Below, piece by piece: positions 6,959-13,775 of a stretch of 13,775 nucleotides of DNA. The notes beneath the pieces were generated by a model, which made no database searches, was not told the origin of the DNA, and saw only the letters and a program-made list of their open reading frames with translations. Positions within the stretch are counted from its first letter, which is position 1, and every line of letters begins with the position of its first letter. The DNA comes from an uncultured Eubacteriales bacterium. Its GTDB lineage: Bacteria; Bacillota_A; Clostridia; Christensenellales; Aristaeellaceae. The position numbers and the translations under genes are program-made. Location: contig OMRS01000190.1 of the NCBI GenBank assembly GCA_900313545.1, forward strand, positions 1 to 13,775, given 5' to 3'.

Positions 6959-9900
6959 ATGGAGGATATCCTGTTTTTTGATCTGGAGATTGGCCTGAAG
7001 GACTACAAGGTGTATGACATCGGAGCAGTGTGTACGGACGGACGGGAATTCCATCAGAGCAGCCTGTCCGCCTTTGCCGGGTTTGCTTCGGGAAGCAGGT
7101 TCCTGTGCGGGCACAATATTCTGCAGCATGACCTGAAGGCTGCGGGTGAGGACCTGATGCTCGCCTGTCCACAGGCGCATATGATCGACACGCTGCCCCT
7201 TTCTCCGCTGCTTTTCCCGGTCAGGCCCTATCACCGGCTGCTGAAGGATGACAAGCTCCAGACCGAGGAAATGAACAATCCCGTCAACGATGCCAGAAAG
7301 GCCCGGCAGCTGTTTGAGGATGAGGTGGAGGCGTTTGTAAAGCTGCCCCTGAATGTGCAGCGGATTTTCTGCGCGCTGCTGGCCCCCTTCAGAGAATTTA
7401 AAGGATTCTTTGCCTGGATGGGCTGCGCGCCGGAAGGCGACGCGGCAGAACTCATCCGCCAGGAGTTTGAAGGGCGGATCTGCTCGAACGCGGATCTGGA
7501 GACGCTGTGCCGGCGGGTGCCTGTGGAGCTGGCGTATACTCTGGCGCTCATCCGGGTGGATGACAGGTATTCCATCACGCCTCCCTGGGTCATGCATACC
7601 TATCCCCTGATGGACAATGTCATGAAACTGCTGCGGGGAACCCCCTGTTCCCAGGGCTGCAGCTACTGCAGTTCCCGTCTGGATGTGCGCCAGCGTCTCA
7701 GGGACATCTTCGGATTTGAGAGCTTTCGCACCTATGAGGGGGAACCTCTTCAGGAGAATGCTGCCCGTGCGGCGGTGGAGGGAGCATCGCTGCTGGCGGT
7801 GTTTCCGACGGGCGGAGGCAAGTCGGTCACTTTCCAGCTGCCGGCCATGATTGCCGGAGAGATGTCCCGGGGCCTGACGGTGGTCATTTCTCCGCTTCAG
7901 TCCCTCATGAAGGACCAGGTGGACAACCTGGAAAAGCGCGGGATCGTGGATGCGGTGACGATTAATGGCCAGATGGATCCCATCGCCCGCAAGAACGCCA
8001 TGGACCGTGTGGCCAACGGCCTGGCTTCCATTCTGTACATTTCCCCGGAATCCCTGCGGTCCAGAACCATCGAGTACCTGCTGTCCTTTCGCAACGTGGT
8101 GCGCTTTGTCATCGATGAGGCACACTGCTTCTCCGCATGGGGACAGGATTTCCGCGTGGATTACATGTACATCGGGGATTTTATCAGGAAACTCCAGGAG
8201 GCCAAGGGACTCAATCACAGCATACCGGTTTCATGCTTCACCGCAACGGCGAAGCAGAAGGTCATCAGCGATATTCGACAATACTTCAAGGAAAAGCTGG
8301 GACTGGACCTGCAGCTCTTTACGACGGCTGCAGCCCGGAAGAACCTGCGCTATGCGGTGATCTACAAAGCGAGCGATGAGGAAAAGTACACCGAGCTGCG
8401 CACGCTCATTCAGGACCACGACTGCCCCAGCATCGTGTATGTCTCAAGGACCAAAACCTCGGAAAGGATCGCTGCCCGCCTCAGGGAAGACGGGATCGAG
8501 GCACGTCATTACCACGGGCAGATGGACCCAACCCTGAAGGTGGAGAATCAGAACGATTTCATCTCGGGACTGGTTCAGGTGATCGTGGCCACTTCCGCTT
8601 TCGGAATGGGGGTCGACAAGAAGGATGTGGGCCTGGTGGTCCACTACGAAATCTCGGATTCTCTTGAAAACTATGTGCAGGAAGCCGGACGTGCGGGGAG
8701 GGATGAGCACATTCAGGCGGACTGTTATGTGCTGTTCAATGAAAACGACCTGGACCGGCATTTTGTCATGCTGAACCAGACCCGACTGAGCATCGGCGAA
8801 ATCCAGCAGGTCTGGCGGGCGGTGAAGGAGATGTCCCGTCTGCGCAGTTCCTTCAGCGCGTCGGCACTGGAAATCGCCCGGGCAGCGGGCTGGGATGACA
8901 CGAAGATAGAGATCGAGACCCGCGTTCGCACCTCCCTTGCGGCCCTGGAGGACGCGGGCTACCTGGAGAGGGGCCGGAATGTGCCCCATATTTATGCGGA
9001 CAGCCTGCTTGTGCGAAATGTCATGGAGGGCAATGAGATTCTGATCAAGAGCAAACTGTTCTCCCCGGAACAGCTCACCCAGGCGGGACGAATCCTCAAG
9101 TACCTGATTTCACGGCGATATACCCTCAGAGGAAGTCTTGAAGAACCGGCAGAGTCCCGGGTGGACTATCTGGCGGACCGTCTGGGGATTACCAGAGCTG
9201 AAGCTGTGGACACGATCCTCCTGATGCGGGAGGCGGGAGTGCTGGCGGACAATATGGACCTGACCGCTTATATCCGAAAGACAGGGGGGCAGAAAAGCTC
9301 CGACAATCTGCTGCGCCTGTTTCTCAGTCTGGAGGAATTTCTGACCCGGCGCCTCGATCTGGAGGAGGAAATCAACTATAAACAGCTCAATGAGGAGGCG
9401 GAGGAGGAGGGCATTCGCCAAACCAGCGTTCGCAATATCCGGACACTGGTGATGTACTGGATGATTTCCGGGGTATTGAAGAAGGGCTTCCATCCGGATG
9501 AGGAACATGTGCGTCTGGAACGCACCATGCCCGTGGATGTGCAGAGAAAACGCCTCGAACGGCGCGGAAATGTGGCCAGGTTTGTCGTCTCCTTCCTGCA
9601 GAACAGAAGCGAAGGGGCACAGGCGGGACCCAGGGAGGAACTGACCGTGCGCTTTTCAGTCAATGAGCTGCAGACGGCGTATAACATGGGACCGAACAGC
9701 CTTCTGGAGGACGGAATCCCGGCAAGGGTGGAGGAGATCAAGGAGGCTCTGCTGTACCTGTCCAAAATCGGGGCCATGACCATTGAGGGCGGATTCATGG
9801 TGGCCTACAATGCCATGCAGATCCGGCGCAAGGTGATGGACAACCGGATCAAGTACAAGCAGGATGACTACGCCAAGCTCAACGAGTATTACCGTCAGCG

Positions 9901-11779
9901 GATGCAGCAGATCCATATCGTTGGAGAGTATGCCCGCATGATGGTGAAAAGCTATGAGGATGCGCTGCAGTTTGTCAGCGATTATTTCCAGATGGAGTAC
10001 AGGGCATTCATCACCAAATACTTCAAGGGCAACCGGCGTGGTGAAATCAACAGGAACATCACTCCGGGGAAGTATGAAAAGCTTTTTGGAGGTTTGTCCA
10101 GAATACAGAAGGAGATCATCGATGATGACCAGTCCCGTGTCATTGTTGTGGCGGCGGGGCCGGGAAGCGGAAAAACCCGAACCCTGGTGCATAAGCTGGC
10201 CTCTCTGCTGATCATGGAGGATATCAAGCAGGATCAGCTGCTGATGCTCACGTTTTCCCGGGCGGCGGCAACGGAATTCCACCAGCGCCTCAACGCGCTG
10301 ATCGGGAAAAGTGCCTCGTTTGTGGAGATCAAGACGTTTCATTCCTACTGCTTTGACCTGCTTGGAAGAATCGGAACCCTGGAGGAATCGGAGAACGTCG
10401 TGTCTGTAGCGACGCAGAAGATCCGAAATGGGGAGGTGGAACAGGGGCGCATCACCAAAACGGTGCTGGTCATTGACGAGGCTCAGGACATGAGTGCTCA
10501 GGAATATGATCTGGTACGTGCCCTGATGGAACGCAATGATGATATGCGGGTGATCGCGGTGGGAGATGATGACCAGAATATCTTCGAATTCCGGGGCTCC
10601 GATTCCGCCCACCTGCGCAGTCTCAGGACGGATTATTCAGGAACCTTCTATGAAATGGTCGACAATTACCGCAGCGACCGGTCCATTGTGGAAGTGGCCA
10701 ACTGGTTTGCCGGGACGATTACTGATCGAATGAAGCATCAGGACATCCAGGCGGTGAGTCAGCGGCCCGGCAGGGTGGTGATGCGCTGCCACAGTTCCGG
10801 GAACCTGACCATTCCGGTGGCTGCCATGCTGGATGCCAACGGTGTCAGAGGAAGCTGCTGTATTCTTACCGCCACCAATGAGGAAGCACTGAAAATGACG
10901 GGCCTGCTGAAGCAGCGAGGCAGGCCGGTACGCCTGATCCAGAGCAACGAAGGATTTGACCTGTTTAATCTGGCGGAAATGCGGTATTTTGTCCGCTGCC
11001 TGGGCGATGAGAAAATGGTGAGCAAGATAACGGAGGAAAACTGGGAGGCTGCGCGGTTCAGACTGGCTCAGGTGTATTCACGAAGCTCGTGCCTGGAACA
11101 GTGCCTGCGGCTTCTGGATGTGTTCAGGGAAACCAACTCCAGGTTATACAGGACGGATCTGCTGGAGTTCCTTCACGAATCCCGTTTGGAGGATTATCAG
11201 CAGACGCCGGAGAAGACGGTCCTTGTATCCACGATTCACAAGGCAAAAGGACATGAATTTGATACAGTCTATCTGATTCTGGGAAAAAAATATGACCTTT
11301 CAACGGACGCTGCAAGGCGGGCGGTGTATGTGGCGATGACAAGGGCCCGTTCCGCACTGTTCATTTACAGCAGCAATGCCGTCTTCAACAGGCTTGAACC
11401 GCCTGCCTGCGTGGAGCGCAAAATAGAGAATCTCGTTTTTCCACCGCCGGGTGAGATTCTGCTGCAGCTGACCCACAGGGATGTGGCGCTGGGGTATTTT
11501 GCCAAATGGAAGACGAATATCCTCAAGCTGCGAAGCGGTGACCCGCTGAAAGTGGATGGGGAGTATCTGCTGGATCCCGGCTGCGACAAACCGATTTGTC
11601 GTTTCTCACAGGCATTTTCTTCCCGTCTGCAGGGACTCAGGGAGAAGCATTATGAACCCGTATCGGCCGCAGTACGGTTTGTCGTGGCCTGGAGAGGTGA
11701 AAAAGATCCGGACGAAAGTGCCGTTCTTCTTCCTGACCTGAGACTGAAGCTTCAGGAGGGACAACATCCAAATAAATGA
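6959..11779 (+). CDS. Exonuclease-like / RecQ helicase / UvrD helicase fusion protein
   Basis: This 1606-residue protein joins modules usually encoded separately. Residues 1-120 resemble a DEDD 3'-5' exonuclease: FDLE (Asp8, Glu10), GHNILQHD (Asp58) and NNPVNDA (Asp111), with Asn where the family's catalytic His or Tyr is expected. Residues 230-237 are Cys-X3-Cys-X2-Cys. A complete RecQ-type SF2 helicase spans about 252-600: Walker A FPTGGGKS (282-289), DEAH (386-389), FTATA (427-431) and QEAGRAGRD (574-582). Winged-helix-like sequence follows, but not the usual RecQ four-Cys zinc domain. An SF1A UvrD/Rep helicase spans about 1045-1470: AAGPGSGKT (1065-1073), IDEAQD (1172-1177), GDDDQNIFEFRG (1202-1213), NYRS (1236-1239), STIHKAKGHEFDTVYL (1424-1439) and YVAMTRAR (1457-1464). 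A 130-residue tail ends it. ATG 6959 follows AAAGGAGG by 7 nt. I recall similar long proteins annotated simply as RecQ family helicases in gut Clostridia. DNA repair or genome defence are both plausible; the sequence does not decide. Confidence 0.93.
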   Translation: MEDILFFDLEIGLKDYKVYDIGAVCTDGREFHQSSLSAFAGFASGSRFLCGHNILQHDLKAAGEDLMLACPQAHMIDTLPLSPLLFPVRPYHRLLKDDKLQTEEMNNPVNDARKARQLFEDEVEAFVKLPLNVQRIFCALLAPFREFKGFFAWMGCAPEGDAAELIRQEFEGRICSNADLETLCRRVPVELAYTLALIRVDDRYSITPPWVMHTYPLMDNVMKLLRGTPCSQGCSYCSSRLDVRQRLRDIFGFESFRTYEGEPLQENAARAAVEGASLLAVFPTGGGKSVTFQLPAMIAGEMSRGLTVVISPLQSLMKDQVDNLEKRGIVDAVTINGQMDPIARKNAMDRVANGLASILYISPESLRSRTIEYLLSFRNVVRFVIDEAHCFSAWGQDFRVDYMYIGDFIRKLQEAKGLNHSIPVSCFTATAKQKVISDIRQYFKEKLGLDLQLFTTAAARKNLRYAVIYKASDEEKYTELRTLIQDHDCPSIVYVSRTKTSERIAARLREDGIEARHYHGQMDPTLKVENQNDFISGLVQVIVATSAFGMGVDKKDVGLVVHYEISDSLENYVQEAGRAGRDEHIQADCYVLFNENDLDRHFVMLNQTRLSIGEIQQVWRAVKEMSRLRSSFSASALEIARAAGWDDTKIEIETRVRTSLAALEDAGYLERGRNVPHIYADSLLVRNVMEGNEILIKSKLFSPEQLTQAGRILKYLISRRYTLRGSLEEPAESRVDYLADRLGITRAEAVDTILLMREAGVLADNMDLTAYIRKTGGQKSSDNLLRLFLSLEEFLTRRLDLEEEINYKQLNEEAEEEGIRQTSVRNIRTLVMYWMISGVLKKGFHPDEEHVRLERTMPVDVQRKRLERRGNVARFVVSFLQNRSEGAQAGPREELTVRFSVNELQTAYNMGPNSLLEDGIPARVEEIKEALLYLSKIGAMTIEGGFMVAYNAMQIRRKVMDNRIKYKQDDYAKLNEYYRQRMQQIHIVGEYARMMVKSYEDALQFVSDYFQMEYRAFITKYFKGNRRGEINRNITPGKYEKLFGGLSRIQKEIIDDDQSRVIVVAAGPGSGKTRTLVHKLASLLIMEDIKQDQLLMLTFSRAAATEFHQRLNALIGKSASFVEIKTFHSYCFDLLGRIGTLEESENVVSVATQKIRNGEVEQGRITKTVLVIDEAQDMSAQEYDLVRALMERNDDMRVIAVGDDDQNIFEFRGSDSAHLRSLRTDYSGTFYEMVDNYRSDRSIVEVANWFAGTITDRMKHQDIQAVSQRPGRVVMRCHSSGNLTIPVAAMLDANGVRGSCCILTATNEEALKMTGLLKQRGRPVRLIQSNEGFDLFNLAEMRYFVRCLGDEKMVSKITEENWEAARFRLAQVYSRSSCLEQCLRLLDVFRETNSRLYRTDLLEFLHESRLEDYQQTPEKTVLVSTIHKAKGHEFDTVYLILGKKYDLSTDAARRAVYVAMTRARSALFIYSSNAVFNRLEPPACVERKIENLVFPPPGEILLQLTHRDVALGYFAKWKTNILKLRSGDPLKVDGEYLLDPGCDKPICRFSQAFSSRLQGLREKHYEPVSAAVRFVVAWRGEKDPDESAVLLPDLRLKLQEGQHPNK

Positions 11780-11853
11780 AAAATACTATGAAAACAAAGG
11801 CTCTTTGAGAGAAAAGGGCTGCAGGGGGAAGGAAAAGAAGCTGACATCGAAGG

Positions 11854-11882
11854 TTGACAGGATAAAGTGGGCATGATAGAAT
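11854..11882 (+). promoter_or_regulatory. Near-consensus SigA promoter of the STAS gene
   Basis: A perfect TTGACA (11854-11859) and TAGAAT (11877-11882, five of six) are separated by exactly 17 nt, and TGa precedes the -10. It is the strongest promoter in the window. Transcription should start near 11889, giving a leader of about 110 nt before the start codon. It lies 75 nt after the helicase stop, so the STAS gene need not depend on read-through. Confidence 0.85.
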
Positions 11883-11888
11883 CCGTTG

Positions 11889-11999
11889 GACAGAAAGACA
11901 ATAATTGATCAGGCAGAGGATCCTCTTTTCTTGCAAAAGGACAGACGGGGTTTGTCCGGGCCTGGATCATGTCAGTTGTTTTATAAGGAGGATTTCCGA
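11889..11999 (+). promoter_or_regulatory. Possibly structured 5' leader of the STAS gene
   Basis: The leader can fold into a closed multi-branch structure. A basal helix UGAUCAGGC (11906-11914) pairs with GCCUGGAUCA (11960-11969) with one bulge. Inside it lie a short AGAG-GAUC-CUCU hairpin (11915-11926), a U/A hairpin around 11925-11939, and GGACA/UGUCC (11939-11957) with a G-rich nine-base loop. ACAAU near 11899 can further pair with GUUGU downstream of the basal helix. It ends about 15 nt before the AAGGAGG ribosome binding site. I do not recognise a known riboswitch class, and an unselected leader can fold by chance, so this is a candidate only. Confidence 0.35.
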
Positions 12000-12296
12000 A
12001 TGAAAATCTCAAAGACTCAGAATGGGACTTCTGTTGAACTGGCGATTGAAGGACGTCTTGACACCATGACCGCTCCTGAGCTGGAGAGGGAAGTCAAGTC
12101 AACCATGAACGGGATCAAGGATCTGACTTTGAACCTCGAGAAGCTGGAGTATATTTCTTCTGCCGGACTCCGCGTGCTGCTGATGGCCCACAAGACCATG
12201 GCGACCAAGGGATCCATGAAGATCATTAATGTCAGCGAAATCGTCCGTGAAGTGTTTGACGTGACGGGCTTCTCTGATATTCTCAACATCGAGTAA
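12000..12296 (+). CDS. STAS-domain anti-sigma factor antagonist (SpoIIAA/RsbV-like)
   Basis: The 98-residue product is a single STAS domain, the usual size of anti-anti-sigma factors. In characterised homologues, the unphosphorylated form binds an HPK-like anti-sigma kinase and frees a sigma factor, and phosphorylation of one serine switches this off. Visible landmarks are VELAIEGRLDTMTAPELE at the N-terminus and YISSAGLRVLL, where Ser54 aligns with the phospho-serine of SpoIIAA (motif DSSGL). Here the usual Asp before it is Ser53 and the following Ser/Thr is Ala55. ATG 12000 lies 8 nt after AAGGAGG. No kinase, phosphatase or sigma gene is adjacent, and the gene has its own promoter and terminator, so its partner must be elsewhere. 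Pathway (general stress, sporulation or another switch) cannot be named. Confidence 0.92.
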   Translation: MKISKTQNGTSVELAIEGRLDTMTAPELEREVKSTMNGIKDLTLNLEKLEYISSAGLRVLLMAHKTMATKGSMKIINVSEIVREVFDVTGFSDILNIE

Positions 12297-12324
12297 TTAT
12301 ACAGACAAGGTTTGTGCATACGAT

Positions 12325-12360
12325 AAAGGAAGACAAAGGGATTCTTTGCCTTCTTTTTTT
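12325..12360 (+). terminator. Rho-independent terminator after the STAS gene
   Basis: GAAGACAAAG (12329-12338) pairs with CTTTGCCTTC (12344-12353) with one mismatch around a 5-nt loop, followed by seven T (12354-12360). Together with the promoter at 11854 it defines a single-gene unit. Confidence 0.88.
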
Positions 12361-12633
12361 ATATGTTGTTGTAGGGAACCTGAGGGGAATTCTGTCCATG
12401 CTCTCCATCCGGCGGCGCGCAGGCGTGCCTGCTTTTCTCCTGGTGCAGGCGGACAGATTGGAGGTGCGGTCCTGACAATGCGCCCCTTGCAGGGGATTCC
12501 GGGAACAGTTCCCTGAATGATCAGCTGGAATGAACGGAAATCCGCGGGGGATATCCGGAAAAGCAGGGGATGAAGATCAGGGAGAGGCGCCATCGGCCAT
12601 TTTGAAGACCGGGGTGAGCCTTCGAAGGACGGA
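12361..12633. other. Non-coding gap between two convergent units; no gene recognised
   Basis: The stretch lies between the terminator of the STAS unit and the terminator of the unit on the other strand. Short open frames on both strands lack ribosome binding sites and resemble no family. Three small inverted repeats are visible: GCAGGC/GCCTGC at 12419-12432 followed by four T, CCCCT/AGGGG near 12482-12494, and GGGAA/TTCCC near 12501-12513. Nothing else can be supported. Confidence 0.5.
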
Positions 12634-12666
12634 CAAAAAAGAAGCAGGAACAGAACTGCTCCTGCT
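12634..12666 (-). terminator. Rho-independent terminator after the NlpC/CHAP-like gene
   Basis: Read on the minus strand, AGCAGGAGC pairs with GTTCCTGCT (with a G-U pair) around a short loop, followed by TTCTTTTTTG. It lies about 35 nt after the stop of the secreted-protein gene and closes that operon. Confidence 0.85.
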
Positions 12667-12701
12667 GTTGCAGCGAAAGTGCCGCAAATGCTTCCTGAAG
12701 G

Positions 12702-13427
12702 TTATTCGGCGACGGGCACCGGTTCGATATCCGTGCTGAGACGGTACAGCGTGGCTCCTCGCTTTTTCTGACAGAAGGCATCCACAAACCAGTCGATATC
12801 TTCTGAGGCATCGAACTGAACGTAGCCATACCGGATTTTAGATTTGGAAGTGCCCAGCATGTTGGAATCTGTCCAGTGGACGGAATCTGTTCCAGGATCA
12901 TAATCGCTGATAAAGATCAGGGAGTGAGCGCCGACGCCATGCCGGTAATTTGCACTCATCTGGAAATAATCCCCGCGGCGCACGCGCATCATGAGAGAAC
13001 GGGCAAACTCGCGGTTCTCTTCCGGGGAGAGGTTTTCGTTATAGAGAAACTGGTCCACCAGTACAAAGGGGTTTCCTTCGGAGGCGGGACCGAACTTCCA
13101 GCAAATGCCGTAAGTATAGGGAGCACAGTCTTCTTTGGGAAGGTTCTCCGGGACCTTCAGGGGGACATCCGGGTAACTGGCAAGCCGGTATTTTTTTGCG
13201 TTATCCTTGAATACGGTGATGGTGAAATTCTTGCAAATATACTTGTCACCGCTGTAATGGGCCCTCTGAGGCTGATTGCCTGCCCGGTTGTAATACCCTT
13301 TGGCACTGCCAATGATGTCCTCGATGAAAGCCTGACGGGCGGATTCATCAGCCAGCGCAAAACTGTATACGGCATACAGCATCACAAGGGCAAGCCCGGA
13401 TGCAAGAAGGGCTTTTTTTATGCTCAT
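12702..13427 (-). CDS. Secreted protein with an NlpC/P60- or CHAP-like Cys/His pattern
   Basis: The 241-residue product has a Sec signal (MSIKKALLASGLALVMLYAVYSFALA, cleavage before DES). The mature part has Cys65 in KYICKNFTITVF and a C-terminal block GDYFQM ... GVGAHSLIFISDYDPGTDSVHWTDSNMLG. That block resembles the 'GD...HsvIv...vhwaD.N' strand region of NlpC/P60 and CHAP/amidase-type cysteine peptidases. On that reading Cys65, His168 and Asp187 or Asn189 would be the catalytic residues; Cys101, Cys109 and Cys219 might form disulfides. It starts at ATG 13427, overlapping the stop of the upstream CBS/CorC gene as ATGA, with GGAGG 5 nt upstream, so translation is coupled. The peptidase link is an inference from motif spacing, and a non-catalytic exported protein is possible. 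Confidence 0.75.
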   Translation of the reverse strand: MSIKKALLASGLALVMLYAVYSFALADESARQAFIEDIIGSAKGYYNRAGNQPQRAHYSGDKYICKNFTITVFKDNAKKYRLASYPDVPLKVPENLPKEDCAPYTYGICWKFGPASEGNPFVLVDQFLYNENLSPEENREFARSLMMRVRRGDYFQMSANYRHGVGAHSLIFISDYDPGTDSVHWTDSNMLGTSKSKIRYGYVQFDASEDIDWFVDAFCQKKRGATLYRLSTDIEPVPVAE

Positions 13428-13775
13428 GGGTCCCTCCGATTTTCTTTGGAAAGAGGTGACAGAATCTCAATCCGGACTTTTTCCACACGGTTGTCATTCA
13501 TCTCCAGTACCGTGATTCTGAAATCTCCGCTTTCAATGGTCTCTCCGGTAACGGGTACATGACCGCAAAGCTCATAGATCCAGCCGTTGACGGTCAGAAT
13601 CTCTGAGTCAAAGGGACGGCCCATTTCGTCAAAGAGTTTTTCCAGGTTGGCATTGCCCATGGCAATATATTCGGTATCGGAGATTTTTTCAATTTCCTGA
13701 ACAATCTCGTCGTGCTCGTCCCAGATCTCTCCCACCAGTTCTTCGAGAATATCCTCCATGGTGACGATGCCGGCC
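13424..13775 (-). CDS. C-terminal part of a CBS / CorC_HlyC-domain membrane protein (HlyC/CorC, CNNM-like family)
   Basis: Only the last 116 residues are in the window; the frame is open to the edge and upstream residues read AGIVT. The stretch AGIVTMEDILEELVGEI with DEHDE is the classic end of the second CBS domain in this family. It is followed by a CorC_HlyC domain (PF03471): IAMGNANLEKLFDEMG, a turn, then VNGWIYELCGHVPVTGETIESGDFRITVLEMNDNRVEKVRIEIL. Complete members are about 430 residues with a DUF21 transmembrane domain in front and are linked to Mg/Co efflux or tolerance; the old label hemolysin is misleading. The internal Met at 13759 is not the start. Its stop overlaps the start of the secreted Cys/His protein by 4 nt, suggesting an operon. 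Family assignment is secure; transported ion is unknown. Confidence 0.9.
   Translation of the reverse strand, partial: AGIVTMEDILEELVGEIWDEHDEIVQEIEKISDTEYIAMGNANLEKLFDEMGRPFDSEILTVNGWIYELCGHVPVTGETIESGDFRITVLEMNDNRVEKVRIEILSPLSKENRRDP

Noticed and set aside
7646..7669. The Cys-X3-Cys-X2-Cys motif as a radical SAM enzyme.
   Set aside because: The spacing matches, but the flanking sequence leads directly into a RecQ helicase and none of the other radical SAM features is present.
6935..8218. A 427-codon open frame antisense to the start of the helicase gene.
   Set aside because: The sense strand holds the exonuclease-like and RecQ motifs; the antisense product is low-complexity His/Gln/Gly-rich sequence.
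4789..11779. ppk and the helicase fusion as a two-gene functional system.
   Set aside because: A 13-bp terminator with a T-run separates them, and no known link between these families supports more than adjacency.
11886..12296. A 136-codon version of the STAS protein starting at 11886.
   Set aside because: That start coincides with the expected transcription start and lacks a ribosome binding site; ATG 12000 has AAGGAGG at 8 nt and gives a standard-length STAS domain.
12530..12739. A 69-codon plus-strand frame in the gap after the STAS gene.
   Set aside because: It runs through the opposite-strand terminator and into the end of the convergent gene, has no good ribosome binding site and resembles no family.

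Overview
The window looks like a chromosomal segment of a moderately GC-rich member of the Clostridia (Bacillota). The evidence is a T-box riboswitch, strong AGGAGG-type ribosome binding sites, SigA-type promoters with extended -10 elements, Rho-independent terminators, a SpoIIAA/RsbV-like STAS protein, and short secretion signals ending in 'AFA-E' or 'VLA-E'. Placement below class level is a guess; signal peptides of this style remind me of gut Christensenellales/Aristaeellaceae. No rRNA, tRNA, CRISPR array, transposase or phage gene was seen.

Layout. (1) Positions 1-3162, minus strand: a tryptophan-type ABC importer operon. Promoter and T-box leader (about 2860-3162) come first, then the periplasmic-type binding protein (trpX-like), the permease and the ATPase, then the first 19 codons of an unidentified protein leaving the window. 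The T-box has a readable UGG (Trp) specifier, and its UGGC acceptor bulge fits a G73 tRNA, so the substrate can be assigned from the RNA. (2) 3260-4649, plus strand: a promoter, a secreted two-SH3b-domain protein, a secreted protein of unknown function, and a terminator. (3) 4684-6928, plus strand: polyphosphate kinase 1 with both catalytic histidines, ending in a 13-bp terminator hairpin. (4) 6959-11779, plus strand: a 1606-residue fusion of a DEDD-type exonuclease-like domain, a Cys-X3-Cys-X2-Cys cluster, a RecQ helicase and a UvrD/Rep helicase. Its start codon lies only 30 nt after the ppk terminator. (5) 11854-12360, plus strand: a single-gene unit with a near-consensus promoter, an apparently structured leader of about 110 nt, a STAS anti-sigma-factor antagonist and a terminator. 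(6) 12634-13775, minus strand: the 3' end of a CBS/CorC_HlyC-domain membrane protein, overlapping by ATGA a secreted protein with an NlpC/P60- or CHAP-like Cys/His pattern, then a terminator.

The blocks are mostly separate transcription units bounded by their own promoters and terminators, so most neighbours need not share a function. The clear co-operating set is the T-box-controlled importer: uncharged tRNA-Trp should stabilise the antiterminator and switch on import. The items most worth a second look are the exonuclease-RecQ-UvrD fusion, with its atypical exonuclease active site and metal-site-like cysteines, and the possible multi-helix leader RNA in front of the STAS gene.
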